Assembly: GCF_964340395.1 (NCBI RefSeq)
Contig: NC_135564.1
Location: 6,256,861 to 6,320,860, forward strand
Direction: 5' to 3'
Length of the DNA stretch: 64,000 bases
Source: Glandiceps talaboti
Lineage: Eukaryota; Hemichordata; Enteropneusta; Spengelidae
Below the pieces are notes generated by a model that was given only the letters and a program-made list of their open reading frames with translations, was not told where the DNA came from and made no database searches. The position numbers and the translations under genes are program-made. Below are positions 1-19,573 of this stretch, piece by piece (the first letter of the stretch is position 1; each line of letters starts with the position of its first letter).

Positions 1-6697
<6,697 letters not shown>

Positions 6698-7097
6698 CTG
6701 TGAAAAGTGAAGGTGAAAAAACAAAAAAAAGCAGATGTTTAATAAGTTTTACAAGTATCCAGTTACAATTTTATAAGCATGGAAATAGTCACTATTATAC
6801 AAATAGGCATCAAGTTGTCAAAATCTATAACATGTTTGGGACTTTAAATACTCCAAGTGGCCATACGGATGAGGATTTGGTATTTTATTTTGAATTATTA
6901 TGTAAAACCTTAAAAATCATTGTGAAATAACATTGCAAACAGCTAAAAATGTGTAAAAGTTTGCTATTGTACAGACAATAACAAACATTTTACACGTTTA
7001 TTAATAGTTTGCAATTTTAATTTGACAAATTCACATCTTAGGACTTGGCATATGTTGTTTCACATTGATTGCTAGCACAACTGAACTGATACAGTGT

Positions 7098-7152
7098 GTG
7101 TGTGTGTATGTGCGTGCGTGCGTGCGTGCTTGCGTGCGTGTGTGTGTGTGTG
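7098..7152. repeat. GT/GTGC microsatellite
   Basis: Short GT run with GTGC and TTGC units. It sits at the edge of an R1-related repeat whose phrase GTAGCACAACTG also occurs at about 2587. Confidence 0.85.
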
Positions 7153-7796
7153 GCTGTGGAGACGACCTCAAACCTCAAAAATAGTGCCAATGGCATTGTA
7201 GCACAACTGTACAGTTGCTTACCCACATGTTGATCCATGCTAGCTATAGGTGTTTATTTGCTGAATGACTAATAATCCCGTTGCCTATCCAACCCTGTTG
7301 TTATCTTATGTTATTGCAATATATGCGATCACTGGCTGTTGCTATGGAAATATTTTAAGTGAAAATAAGTCTACAGTGGAAATGTCCAGGTTTAAAGTAT
7401 ATTTTACACACCTTTTGACAGGTTCCACCCATTTCTTATGCATCAAGACAATTCACATTCTGGTGGATCAATTGTGCCTGGATTTTCTTTATCAACTTCA
7501 AGTGATATAGTTTCCTTTATTAAAGTTAAATTACAAAACAGAAACCACATGTTAATTAAATAATAACACATGCCAGCGAGGGCAATAAAATTAATAACAC
7601 ATGCACTCAGGCAATATCACAATTTAGTGCCTGCACAAGGGGTGGCACTCTTTACCAAATAATGCCTATGTGTTTTGCTTGTGACAATATCTCATTGTTG
7701 AATTTGATATATTTAATTAAAAGTGGGAAGAGTTTTCAGAGGTATTTCAATGACAAATTCATGTAGTAATCACGGAACATTTCATTTTGCAGTCGT

Positions 7797-7870
7797 GATG
7801 GTCAAATGGATAAAGCAGCCAGCTTGGAATCAATAGGTTGCAGGGTAGAACTTTGCCACTGCCATTTTTT
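7797..7870 (+). mobile_element. tRNA-derived SINE head (family S1)
   Basis: GATGGTCAAATGGATAAA resembles a pol III box A and AGGTTGCAGGGTAGA a degenerate box B about 35 bp later. It shares CCAGCTTGG between the boxes with the copy at 41888. A tail-like segment TGTAAAGCACTTTGAGCACA lies at about 8470-8520 and may or may not be the same element. Confidence 0.4.
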
Positions 7871-8859
7871 TCTAAATGATGTATTGAACCACATTGTGCC
7901 CCAGTCATTCATGTTGAATAATTGGGGACCTGGTAGGATAGCAGTTGCAATGTGCAGCTTTGGAAGTAGCTGATAATTACTGGCATTTGCAGTGGATTTC
8001 TCTGTCAGTAAACATCACCATTCAACAGGTGGTATTTTAAATTTACTGGCATTTAAAAGAAGAAAGTTCAACTTTAGTTTCATTTCATCAGCAATTACTG
8101 AAGCTATTTCACATATTATTTTATACTAAAGAAAAGAAGTCTTAAACCTTTATTGATAAAATAATGGCAATTATCATGATAATGAGAAACCTTTTTATTT
8201 ACATTAATATGAACATTGTCATTCAACAATGGCACTTGTAACACTAAATGTTGATAAGAGTTTGGGTTTAGTATATAAAAATTACTTGCTGTCTGTGTGA
8301 GTACGGTGCATATAATTTATTTTGCTCCAAGTTTTGCTCCAAAGTTTCAAATTTTACGAACATTCAGGAGCAAATTGATCCTTGATATTACAGGCTGCAA
8401 TGGAGTAATCTTATGGGTAGTTGAAGAAGTATGAATGGGCATTGTGCCAGGTCTGTACCAGGGATAATAATTGTAAAGCACTTTGAGCACAGTGTGGGAA
8501 GTGCTGTGTGAAAACTAACATTATTACCTATGTGTACCATTCTCAATTATTAATGAGACTGTCATTTTGCTTAGTTTTCAGTCTCCATCTGTGTGTATTT
8601 ATTTGGGTTTGCATCCACAATACACAGATAACACACTCATTACGTATCAAGCTATAAGAACTCAAAATGATGTCATTTTGTTGACCTTTGACCCACTTGA
8701 CATTTTTTACAGTAAACACTTTTGAAATATTTTTTATAATTGGATGATAACTCATAAACTATAGTATGTAATTTTGAAATATGACTTTCAAATAACTGTT
8801 ACATTGTTTTATACATATTAAGTATAACAATATACATGTAACAAAATACCTAAGGGGTG

Positions 8860-9460
<601 letters not shown>

Positions 9461-10267
9461 CATAAACAGAGGAAATATAAGAAGGTGGAAAAGTTATATC
9501 TGGCAACCTCCCTTATCGGATATTGAAAACTGACTTGGAGCAAATGTCAGAGCCTTACCTGACTTAAGTTGTTACATACAACCAGTGATCAGCTACGCAA
9601 CTGACAACTTACAAGGAACTATAACCAAATATATCTTTGTAGGCGTAACAACGCATGTCTAGTGGATGACATCATCAGTAATATATTGTATTGTACTGCA
9701 TGATCAACAATGCAACCAGGGCATAGCAAATGACCCCTGAGGGCAATTTAAGAGGTGGGGGCAGCTTTCCAATTTTTATCCAGATTTGTTTACAAATGTA
9801 TTAGTTATAGGATCCATTAATTAAATACTTTGTGTTTACCATCCTTGAATTTCCCCAAAAACCTACCCACAGACAGGCAAAACAAACACAAAAACCCCAC
9901 AATGCTATCATGTCATATAAATTCACTTTTCTGTTGATTTATTTTGTTTGTGCATGTTGCATTGTTGATCATGCAGTACATGTTTGTGCATTCACACTGG
10001 TGAATTATAAATGTCAAAGTCCAAAGTTGGATTGTCATAACAACTATTTAGAGATGTAAAGTTATTCTGAAGGTATTTGAAAGGTCTTTCCATTTACAAT
10101 AAGTAAGAAATATAGCCTTGCAACTTAGTCTTATAACACTATTGTCGAGCTGTAACTAATATAGTTTAGTTCCTATACAGTATCGTTACGATTTAACCTT
10201 CACTCACACCACAGTTGGCATCCTGACTATACCAGGCACAAGAATCAATCTGTATGATTTTTTTTTA

Positions 10268-10671
10268 AATGTGTAGTAAATAAGAAAAGGTATAAAGGTA
10301 TGGCAAGCCGTATTCCCGATTTGAACTGCTGACCCCAATTACATCCTCATTAACATATAACACTGGATGTCCTGGATTACCACATTTCATCACAAAAAAA
10401 TGTCATATAAAGTAATAATTCTAGCCAATCAATAGCTAAAAGGTACAAACCAATAACCTGTTGATGCCATCGTTGCATCTGTTGCATTAAAAATGATATC
10501 TATTTTGATTTCAAATCGTACGGCCAGCTGCGCTGTCGTCCAATCAGAAACCACAAGTATTTGCTATTAGCAAACCATCATTAAATGAGGGTGTAATCGG
10601 GGTCAGCAGTTCAAATCAGGAATACAGCTCGCCATACCTTCATACCTAAATTCTCTTATTTACTACACATT
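10268..10671. mobile_element. MITE family M1, terminal inverted repeats of about 85 bp
   Basis: The left end AATGTGTAGTAAATAAGA and the right end TCTTATTTACTACACATT are inverted copies. The match continues inward through GAACTGCTGACCCC and its complement for about 85 bp with few differences. The interior is about 230 bp without an open frame. R1 sequence starts directly at the right border (TGATGCGATCATTTTCATTT). Confidence 0.85.
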
Positions 10672-10990
10672 GATGCGATCATTTTCATTTGAACAATTTC
10701 CCAACTAAACTCCAAAAGTAATGTCCTCGCCTTATACCAAGGCAATCGTTTGAGTGGTTTTTGAGTTTGTCATGCACAGACAGACACCCAGACACTACAC
10801 CTATAGTACTTGAACTTCATTAGTTCAGTTGTGCTAACTAGAGACTGAAATTAACATCCCTACCAAAATATTCTTTCCAGTGGTTTTTGACTTTTAAGTT
10901 TCCTTTAAGTTTATGTCACCCTCAGATAGGCAGACAGATGGACAGACAAGACTATTTTATCATGTATCTGTGGCATGAATGAACCAGTTT
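10672..10990 (+). mobile_element. R1 dispersed repeat, two short pieces
   Basis: GAACAATTTCCCAACTAAAC and a following CAGACAGACA tail match the 3' part of R1. A second, more diverged piece follows at about 10840. Confidence 0.5.
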
Positions 10991-11164
10991 TAATCATAGA
11001 CTGTGTCTATTATGATTTAATTCAGCTGTGCTAAAAACAGTGTTTCCAAGCAATCTCATAAATTTTAGGTTAATCTTGATGATATTAACATTGAGATGTG
11101 AAGTAGCCCATAAAAGATTTCATGATTTCATGACATCAATAAAATAATAACCTTTCATTTCTTG

Positions 11165-11430
11165 GCTGAGTTAAGGCATTTCCTACACCAAGAATCACGT
11201 TTTTTGATCCACAATGCACATCTCTCCGAGTCTGAGGCTATCATTTTCATTTGAACAATTTTCCATCTAAACAATGTAATTAATGTCCCCACCATATACC
11301 AAAGCAATCACTCTGGTGGTTTTTTACTTCAAATCATTTTCACAGACACACATACCTACATACACACAGACATTTCACCATGGCTATAGCACTACTGGAC
11401 CGCAGTTCAGTTGTACTAAAAAAAAAAACA
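11165..11430 (+). mobile_element. R1 dispersed repeat, 3' piece
   Basis: GAACAATTTTCCATCTAAAC, AAAGCAATCACTCTGGTGGT and a CAGACACACA stretch match the R1 copies at 3750 and 9080. It ends in an A run after TTCAGTTGTACT. Confidence 0.5.
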
Positions 11431-11484
11431 TTATAACTTGCATTGCAAGGTTCATCCCCAAAATGCTCCTCTGGCAATTGGTTG

Positions 11485-11778
11485 TCAGTGGCTGAGTGTA
11501 AACCACTGGTCTCTTACCACTTGAAACATGTGACAAAAGAATGGAATCTCAGATATATGAAAGTAGAAAATGTTGAGATCAGGTTTTGACTTCCTGATAT
11601 AGACCACTTTTATTTCCTTTACACCACATTCAAACCAACGTTGGTCTTTGTAAAGTATTTTAATATTATCCCAGCTAATCTTGTGACCGGTGTTGATACA
11701 GTAACCTACATAGATGAGCTTGGCATTGATATTAACATTACTTTCAAGAAAACATATGACACAAAAACCACTTGATGT
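11485..11778 (-). pseudogene. Penelope-type GIY-YIG endonuclease remnant
   Basis: The minus frame is open from about 11778 to a TGA at 11485-11487. It reads INTGHKISWDNIKIL, then WFECGVKE and VYIRKSKPDLN. The pattern TGH, W, W, KE, YIR, P-LN is the C-terminal signature of the endonuclease part of Penelope-like retroelements. The expected reverse transcriptase and upstream catalytic part are not visible, so this is a fragment. The assignment rests on remembered motifs. Confidence 0.55.
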
Positions 11779-12119
11779 AATAGATACATATTCTTTATTA
11801 TATTAAGGCACAATACTACAAATGAAGAATTTCATAGTAATTCTACAAAACTTAATAACTTTGCCAGCTACATATAAAGTTTCTCTACTTGAAGCAAACT
11901 AAAAAGTTTAACAGAAAAGTTCTTGTGTATGTGTGTATATTCCATGGTGGTCTACTCTTACAAATACTACCCCAATATGTATATTCCCCTTTCTCTCCCA
12001 ACTTGTCCTTACTAGTGTATAGACAAATATCCCCTTGGGACTAGGGAGAAAGTGAAATATTTTGAATGTCAGTCTTTTTGCTACAGGGTGGTATGTAAGT
12101 AAAATCTACTGGGTTCACA

Positions 12120-12203
12120 TGTCATCGCATCAGTGCAGTAAGGTCGTATCAGCCTATACAATTGCATAGCAGATACGACCTTACTGCACTGACGCAATGA
12201 TGT
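12120..12203. mobile_element. MITE family M2, near-palindrome
   Basis: CAGTGCAGTAAGGTCGTATC and its complement GATACGACCTTACTGCACTG face each other around a 20-bp loop. Two related hairpins lie at 36655-36803. Confidence 0.85.
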
Positions 12204-12945
12204 CATTTCATCTGGGTTCCCAAACTAAATTACCATAGCCTCTCTGGGGAAACACTGCCATGTTTTACCCTTTCTGTTACCAGAGTTCCCCAACCTTAGC
12301 AAAAACACTGCATGGAGATCAGAAGGTTATCCACCAGATATGAGGAGAGTGGCAAACAAGCAGGTCAAGAGGAGTCTATATTGGGGCTGTAATATTTTTA
12401 TAGTGACAAGTAAATAATTTATACCCTAAAAGTATTCACTACTGACAACTATGTGTACTAGTATTCTGAAAACACTACACAAAGACAAAGTAAACAACAG
12501 TTCTATCAGAAAGCTGTTTTTGAAGGTGTTTCTCTTACAATAAAATACTCTGCACTACCAAAAAACAAAATAATACCTTAATAAAACCTTAATCAATTCT
12601 GTCTAAATATGCAAAATCTTGATGCCCTACCCCATGACAGATTAAATTTGACAAAATTCCTAAAGTTAATTCTGAATATTATTGGCAAGCTTTAATTATT
12701 TCATGATTTTTGACAGAAATTCACCAAATGTAATCTCACAGCAAGGTGCAAGAAAACATTGTTAATGTGAAAATTACAAATTAAAAACATGTTATAAAAA
12801 TTTGATCCACGAAAGTGATCATAGATATGTTGTAAATAGTAGTACTAGTCATAGCACCATGTATAAAATAGTAATGGCATTTTATAAAAATTATAGGTTG
12901 GCATCTTATATTTATAGTATCACTGATTTCATTTTTACAGCCTGT

Positions 12946-13270
12946 TTCACATTACCCTTCACCAGGTCTGTTTGATACAACCACAAACCAATGCAAAACT
13001 GGATATCAGATATCAAGATTGCAACTTCTTGCTACATTTTGAATAATATGAAATGAACCATTTTTTGCAACTAGACGCAGACATGTGGGTGCCAATGTTT
13101 TGATGTCTGTATTTGATATCTGCATGGTGACACATTAGTTTATTTCATTTAGACAAAATGTTCACAAGAAACTGTATTCATTCAATGGGAAGTGTAGCAT
13201 ACCGCAATTTCTTATTGTTTATTGGTTTCTGCGTGGTTATATCAAACTGAGTCGATGAATGGCGACTTAA
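12946..13270. mobile_element. MITE family M3, copy 1
   Basis: The left end TTTGATACAACCACAAACCA and the right end TGGTTTCTGCGTGGTTATATC with CAAAC are inverted copies extending about 45 bp. The interior (AGACGCAGACATGTGGGTGCC, ATGTCTG) matches the element at 41256-41600 in order and orientation. No coding frame. Confidence 0.75.
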
Positions 13271-13493
13271 AATTGGCTATATGTCCAGATTAGTTTGAAA
13301 TATTGTGTATAACATCAAGGACTATCCATCCACAATATAGCCTGGAATTTGGTTTATACTATCATTAGCTTTATATCCAGAATATAGCTTAATTATCAAA
13401 TTGTGTTCATATAGTTTCCTTTGTGGTATTTCATTATTAAAAAGTCATGATGAATCAGTAGGAGTTGATTGGTTGGGAAGTTTCTAATATGCT

Positions 13494-13657
13494 ACAGTGT
13501 AGATAATGTGAAGCACTTCATAAGATTCATTCTGATTGGTTAGAAAAACAAAGGAAAACAAACACATCTGTTAGCTGTACTATTAATGAGTGATAAAGTA
13601 TACTTTGTTATCCAATCAGTGGCAACCTTGTGATAGCTTCACATTGCCCCAACACTG
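13494..13657. mobile_element. MITE family M4 (hAT-like ends)
   Basis: Begins CAGTGTAGATAATGTGAAGC and ends GCTTCACATTGCCCCAACACTG. The inverted match continues to CTGATTGG about 45 bp in. Termini of the CAG...CTG type suggest hAT; no clear 8-bp target duplication was seen. Confidence 0.65.
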
Positions 13658-13758
13658 TAACTACTATTTTCAACAAACCAATACACCAGCACACCTAACT
13701 ATGATGCAAGTCCTAGTGTTTTTACCTCGTCATGTTGTCTTTAAACACAGCTTGTATA

Positions 13759-13764
13759 TTTATT
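13759..13764 (-). terminator. Candidate poly(A) signal of CARNMT1
   Basis: AATAAA on the minus strand, about 1.3 kb after the CARNMT1 stop, with a TG-rich stretch downstream. It is the first perfect hexamer I noticed; the site used in cells is unknown. Confidence 0.25.
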
Positions 13765-14689
13765 AAAACTAAATCTTTACAAAACACAAGCCAAATTATT
13801 TGCAAAAGTATGTTTTGTCTGTGGAGCCTTGAGTTGTTCTATAATTCTTGGTACCTGCAATAGCTTTTTACCTCAAGCTAGAGGGTCAAAATAGAACAAG
13901 AAGATCTACTTCTTTTCATGCACGCCTATAGTAATGTGCATGGAGCGGAAGTTATGGTGTCGACCAAGGAATTGACTGTTTGTTGTTTTTATGATGCACC
14001 TAGGCAGTAATATTCCATTTCAGGTACCGAGAATTCTAATGGTTGGGAACAATATGTCCTCAGACAATGTAGAGTTGATAACTCTACATCACACAAAGAG
14101 ATAATCAGAACTTATATCAATATACTATATTAGAATGAAATTCATATATCCCTACTTCCCACCACAACTATTTTTTCATCGAATACTTTAAGAAAGATCT
14201 TCCAACACACAAAATGTACAGAAAAATTAGAAACTTTGAATGAATGAATGAATGAAAATCAGCAAACTGTGGCCACACTGTTGGAAGTTTACAATTGATG
14301 CTTTCATCTGTTGAAAGTGAACATAATCAGATCACGACTTTGCGATACAACACGCGAAAAACACTGGTGTGTTTGCTTGAATGAAGTGAGCTAAGGAAGG
14401 ATTTCATGTGATGAAAAATGAGGTACAAAAACAACTGGGGTGCCCCTGATGTAGGTTGAAGTGACTATCAGTTTGTTTATATCTGTGGAAGTTATAATGT
14501 ATCACTGTTATATACAAACAGTCATACTCAATTTTATACCATGTAGCATTCTATCTATAAACAGGATCCTGGTTCCTGTGTTTATACTTTGATAAGTTAT
14601 CAACACTAATTACATTGTATGTCTTTGCATGGAACATTCTCACTTAACACCAGCAAGCAAACACATAGTATTTTTTCATGGGATGCATC

Positions 14690-15075
14690 TGAATGTAATG
14701 TAGAATTTTTCTGAATTCCATTCTTGTCTTGTCTGTTCAGTGTTCTCATGGTAATATTTGCAATGTTTGTCATGATGGAAACTCTGCAGTTCAATTTGTA
14801 GGACAGCAAGCTTTGAAATGCATATCTTGTCTAGATTTGTTTTCATCATAAATTAGAAATCTATATTATGATGGACACTGCATTTCAATTCTCCTGTTGT
14901 CTTTTTCATTGAAATGTCAGCAATTTTTGTCATACATAATACATAATCAGTCACCCTATGCATGTGTTGTCTGTTTTTGTCATAATTTGATGAGATGACA
15001 TGATGAGCACTCTCCATTTCACTTCCTATGTTCTCTGTTATGCTGGCTATCTTTGTCATGATGAGCACTCAGCTG
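14690..15075. repeat. Diverged tandem repeat overlapping the CARNMT1 stop and 3' UTR
   Basis: Phrases such as TTTGTCATGATGAGCACTC and ATTTTTGTCATAC, with GATGGAAACTCTGCAGTTCA and GATGGACACTGCATTTCA, recur with irregular spacing around 120 bp. The last copy includes the stop codon, so the extended C-terminus may come from this repeat. Confidence 0.5.
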
Positions 15076-15193
15076 TTCCATTACTCTGAGGTCTGTCTGG
15101 TTTTCTACACACCAGGAACACACAACTGTACTCATATTTCAGCATATTCAGTTTGTTATGAGTGTATGTGGACTGCACCGACAGATTTTCATC
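15056..15193 (-). CDS. CARNMT1: CARNMT1 exon 8: C-terminus
   Basis: Residues 334-378 and [22 protein letters not shown] matches human STYTVNDLSMMKYYYECVL, with all three substrate-site tyrosines kept. About 16 extra residues follow the usual KP end. The acceptor is CATTAG, immediately beside a tandem array. Confidence 0.92.
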   Translation of the reverse strand, partial: DENLSVQSTYTHNKLNMLKYEYSCVFLVCRKPDRPQSNGTAECSS

Positions 15194-18100
15194 CTAATGA
15201 CACAAACAAAGTACACCAAGATTGATGACAAAGAACACCAAGATTGATGACACAAAGTACACCAAGATTGATGACACAAAGTACACCAAAATTGATGACA
15301 CAAAATACACCACGACTGGTGACACAAAGAAAGTACACCAATATTGATGAAAAAAGAAAGTACACCAAGATCACTGAAGCAAACAAAGCACACCAAAATT
15401 GATGACACAAACAAGCAAAAGAACAAAATCTACATACATGTACAGTGTACCGGTAGATTAACTTACCACGATTTCAAATCCAAAGTTGAGAATAACTCCC
15501 CTAAGCACATCATAACTTAACTCAAGGGATGATTCATTGGCAGTATCAGCAAAGTGATACAACAAAGGTCCTGACAAGAAGAAAAAAAACAAGCTCCATA
15601 TCTTTTACTTTTTTTCACTTTGATTAACCTTGAAGGGAAACACCACACCAGGAAATAAGACATTTTCATCAACTTTTCATATTTTGTGAAACACATGTGA
15701 CTGAGAGTTTATGGTGTTGTAAAAAGGGTCATGTTCTCACATTTGTAGTCACCCATTCTTGTAATCTCTCGCTTAATCCTCTATTTTGCATCAAAATACC
15801 TATGTACTGATCTAGAATATGGTCATGTCATTCAACTTATATTCTTCCTATAATATGTACAAATAAACCTTCACTGATTGTTGTAGTAGCATTAGCATTA
15901 GACTACAATGTATATGATAATATATCATGATGGTTTGCTCTCACCAGCAGCTGTACACGTAAGTGTCAACTTTAACATGTATGTCAAAATCACTTTAAAG
16001 CCTGACACCCTATATATAGGGTGTAATTTCATAGAGTTACAGAAACCAAGTCATTAAAGCCTGACACCCTATATTTAGGGTGTAATTTCATAGAGTTACA
16101 GAAACCAAGTCATTAAAGCCTGACACCCTATATTTAGGGTGTAATTTCATAGAGTTACAGAAACCAAGTCATTAAAGCCTGCCACCCTACATATAGGGTG
16201 TAATTTCACAGAGTTACAGAAACCAAGTCATAAAAGCCTGATACCCTATATATAGGGTGTAACTTCATAGAGTTACAGAAACCAAGTCATTAAATGGTTA
16301 ATTGGAACATATTGCTCTTAAACAAAGCATTATTCTAACTTTTAATAGCATAGTTGTCTGCTAACTTATTGAGAAATTTACTTAGCTACATGTACACTGT
16401 ACTTGACTGGACCAACTTATGAGAAATGTTACTAAAACTACCTTGTACATGTATATATTCTATTCCATGAAGAATAAACAAATGCATTATACTTTAATTT
16501 CTCTTCTTTTTTTTGCAGAGATGATGGCAAAAGAACTCTGTACTAATAATTCTACTATCAGTATCAATGATTAAATCCAAACAGTATATCTTGCCCAATT
16601 TATGTCAATATAAATTATAAAGCTATGGAGCTAAAAATAGCAAAACGAGTCAAAAAATTTTTATTCAGTTTTATCACTTTGCTATCTGGACGAAGGAAGT
16701 GTATTTTCCACAGTTTGTCATTTTTTTGCACACGGTGGCCTAGAAACCCAATATAACATATTCCAGTTGCTCATATTTACAGAACTCAAAGTAATAAATA
16801 CTCACCTAAATTGATCCAATATCCACCTGGTTTGAGTATTTTATAGATGGTCTCGATGTAAGCTAAGATGTTATTGGCTGTATCAATGAAATAACAGGTG
16901 GCCACACAATCCCAACTCTCTGATAACAAATATACATATTAAAATATAAGCTAAGATATTATTGGCTGAATCAAAGAAATAACAGGTAGCCATTGAAATA
17001 ACAGATCATGGTGGCCAGAGAAACACAGCTGATGCTGGGTGGCATGTGGATCTGTAGATTTCTGAGAAATCACCAGCTGTCATAAAAAACATAGCTGATG
17101 ATGGGAGACACACCTGGATCAGTGTAAATTTCTAAGAAATCACCAGCTGTCATAAAAAAACATAGGTGATGACGGGAGACATACTTGGATCTGTGTAAAT
17201 TTCTAAGAAATCACCAGCTGTCATAAAAAAACCATAGCTGGTGACGGGAGACATACCTGGATCCGTGTAAATTTCTAAGAAATCACCAGCTGCCATAGAA
17301 AACATAGCTGATGATGGGAGAAATGAGGGGTCGACATCTGGAACGTGTATCGGTCTGATCTGATCATCTGCTGCCCTGTTATTACAATAATTATGTACCC
17401 ATGGGTACACAGTCAAAGAATCAGTTCCCATTGACCTGAAATGAAAAACACAGGTGACAAATACTTACTTATTCCCCAATATCTTTCTTTATTCAGACAT
17501 GGAAAATACTGGTGACCTAAGGAGCCTTGTCACTACAAGTCACAAATGATTAGATTCACCACAATACCCTGTATATACCTGTCTTGTTTGTGTTTTAAAC
17601 ACTGACTGTCAAGTGTCAGAATAACACCTTTAGATTATAAACCATGTGTATAGTTTTTGTATACACCTCTGTGAGCTTGTACTATATTATATCTTTTGTT
17701 GTATTTTGACCTGTGCTGCTATCTTGCATTGCATGTGGTGCTTTTTGTATTTACATCACCAATTATCAGTCTATCTACACATAGCCTGTCTATGATCTAC
17801 ATGTATGTCTCACTATCTATGATTTCACTAAACTCATTCTATCAATACCCAGGACAAATGCAGCTGTGGAATCACAGATCCAACTAAACAGATAAACTAA
17901 TTGTTTACTGAACTTATTACTGTGTTTATATCTTAATTTGTCTCCTCATCTTATAAAGACGCTTTCTTACAGTGAGCCCTCTACACCAATTTGATACACC
18001 AATGATACACAGCAATCAGTGTGCCCTCTAATGATAGCCACCTTTTGTTGTTGTGAGTCAAAATGATAAAACCTGTGATTTCTTGTGAGTCACCACATAG

Positions 18101-19456
18101 TAAGAGATAGGGGAACACAAATTGTGGTGCGTCACTAGAATTGTGTGTGTCAGTACCACGTCAAATTGGCTTAGAGGGCACACTGACAGCAATTTCTTGT
18201 GACAAACCACAATTTGGTGTTCCCATATCTCTTATCATGTGGTGACTCACAAGAAAACACTTCTTTTTTTTTTGGTTAATTTAACAAACAACAAAACATT
18301 TCATTAGATGGTACACAGTTGGCTTACAAACATAAATCAATATGCTGGTTTGTTTCATCTTATCTGTATCAGGCAGGTCTCTACCACATATTCAATACTG
18401 GTTTGAGGAGAGAACTGTGTGATTCAGTACATCAAGAAAAATCAAGCAAAACTTACCTGTTTAGTATAAAATTGGATGCAAAGAGCATGAAGAGACTGAC
18501 TTCGTTGCCTTGACATGTATAACCTTTACTGGCGATATCAAAACACAATCTTCCAAGTCCAGCACCAGGTACCAATACATTTATTGCTGTCGTATCACTG
18601 GTAATATAAGGAGACAAAACATGAGACTTACAACTGTCTGTCAATTACACCCCCTCCCCCCTTACACCCCCCTTCCCCTTCCAAGCCTTCAAGGGTAACT
18701 ACTAAAAGGCAATATCAAAACACAACCTTGCTAAGTCTAGCTAATGGTATTAATACATTTAGTATTGTTGTATCATCACTGGTGGTAAGACAAGGAGAGA
18801 CATGGAGACAATGCATGCAAGAAGTACAACACTGTCTGTCAGTACACACCCCTACCCAACCCACATCTTTAGGATGAATGTGCAAATAAAATGTCCACAA
18901 TAAGATTTGACTTTCATTTTTAATTGGTTACGGTGCAGATAGAGCTAACTCAGAAAACTCACAACATATAACCCATCATATGTTATACAAACCATTAATT
19001 GAATTATTTGGATTTAGTACAAAATACACATATACAATGTAAATGTACAGGTACATGCAAAAAGAGACAGGAAGTCATGCACACTGTGTAGTCAATACTT
19101 ACCATTCATCAGGAGGGAACCTCTTTAAAAGCTCATTGACGATTGGCTTATAACTGGACTCTCGTTCTTCTTGCCCTTCAATGGACCAATCACGTACCAG
19201 CTGCCTCAAGGTTGTCTTCACTTTAACCATGTCAAAGTGGCTCACGGGTGTAAGTGAATCAGTATCCTGTAGTTTATACCGGGTAAAACGTTGTCAGTCT
19301 ATTATCAGAGAAAAATGAATATGTCAAACAGTTTCCTCGCAGACACAGACAGACAATTCACACTGACAGTGATAGGCAGAAAATCCTCACTGATACCTCA
19401 CTGATACAGACAATCCTATCACACACACACACACACACACACAGATAGAGACATGG

Positions 19457-19501
<45 letters not shown>

Positions 19502-19521
19502 GACAGGAACACATAAACACA

Positions 19522-19573
<52 letters not shown>

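Noticed and set aside
9541-9700. Possible first exon of the DED gene ending at the GTAAGG donor near 9558
   Set aside because: Only about 17 codons are open before a stop and no start or signal-like sequence is seen.
15148-15426. 92- and 73-codon minus frames
   Set aside because: Minisatellite in CARNMT1 intron 7 plus part of exon 8 in other frames.
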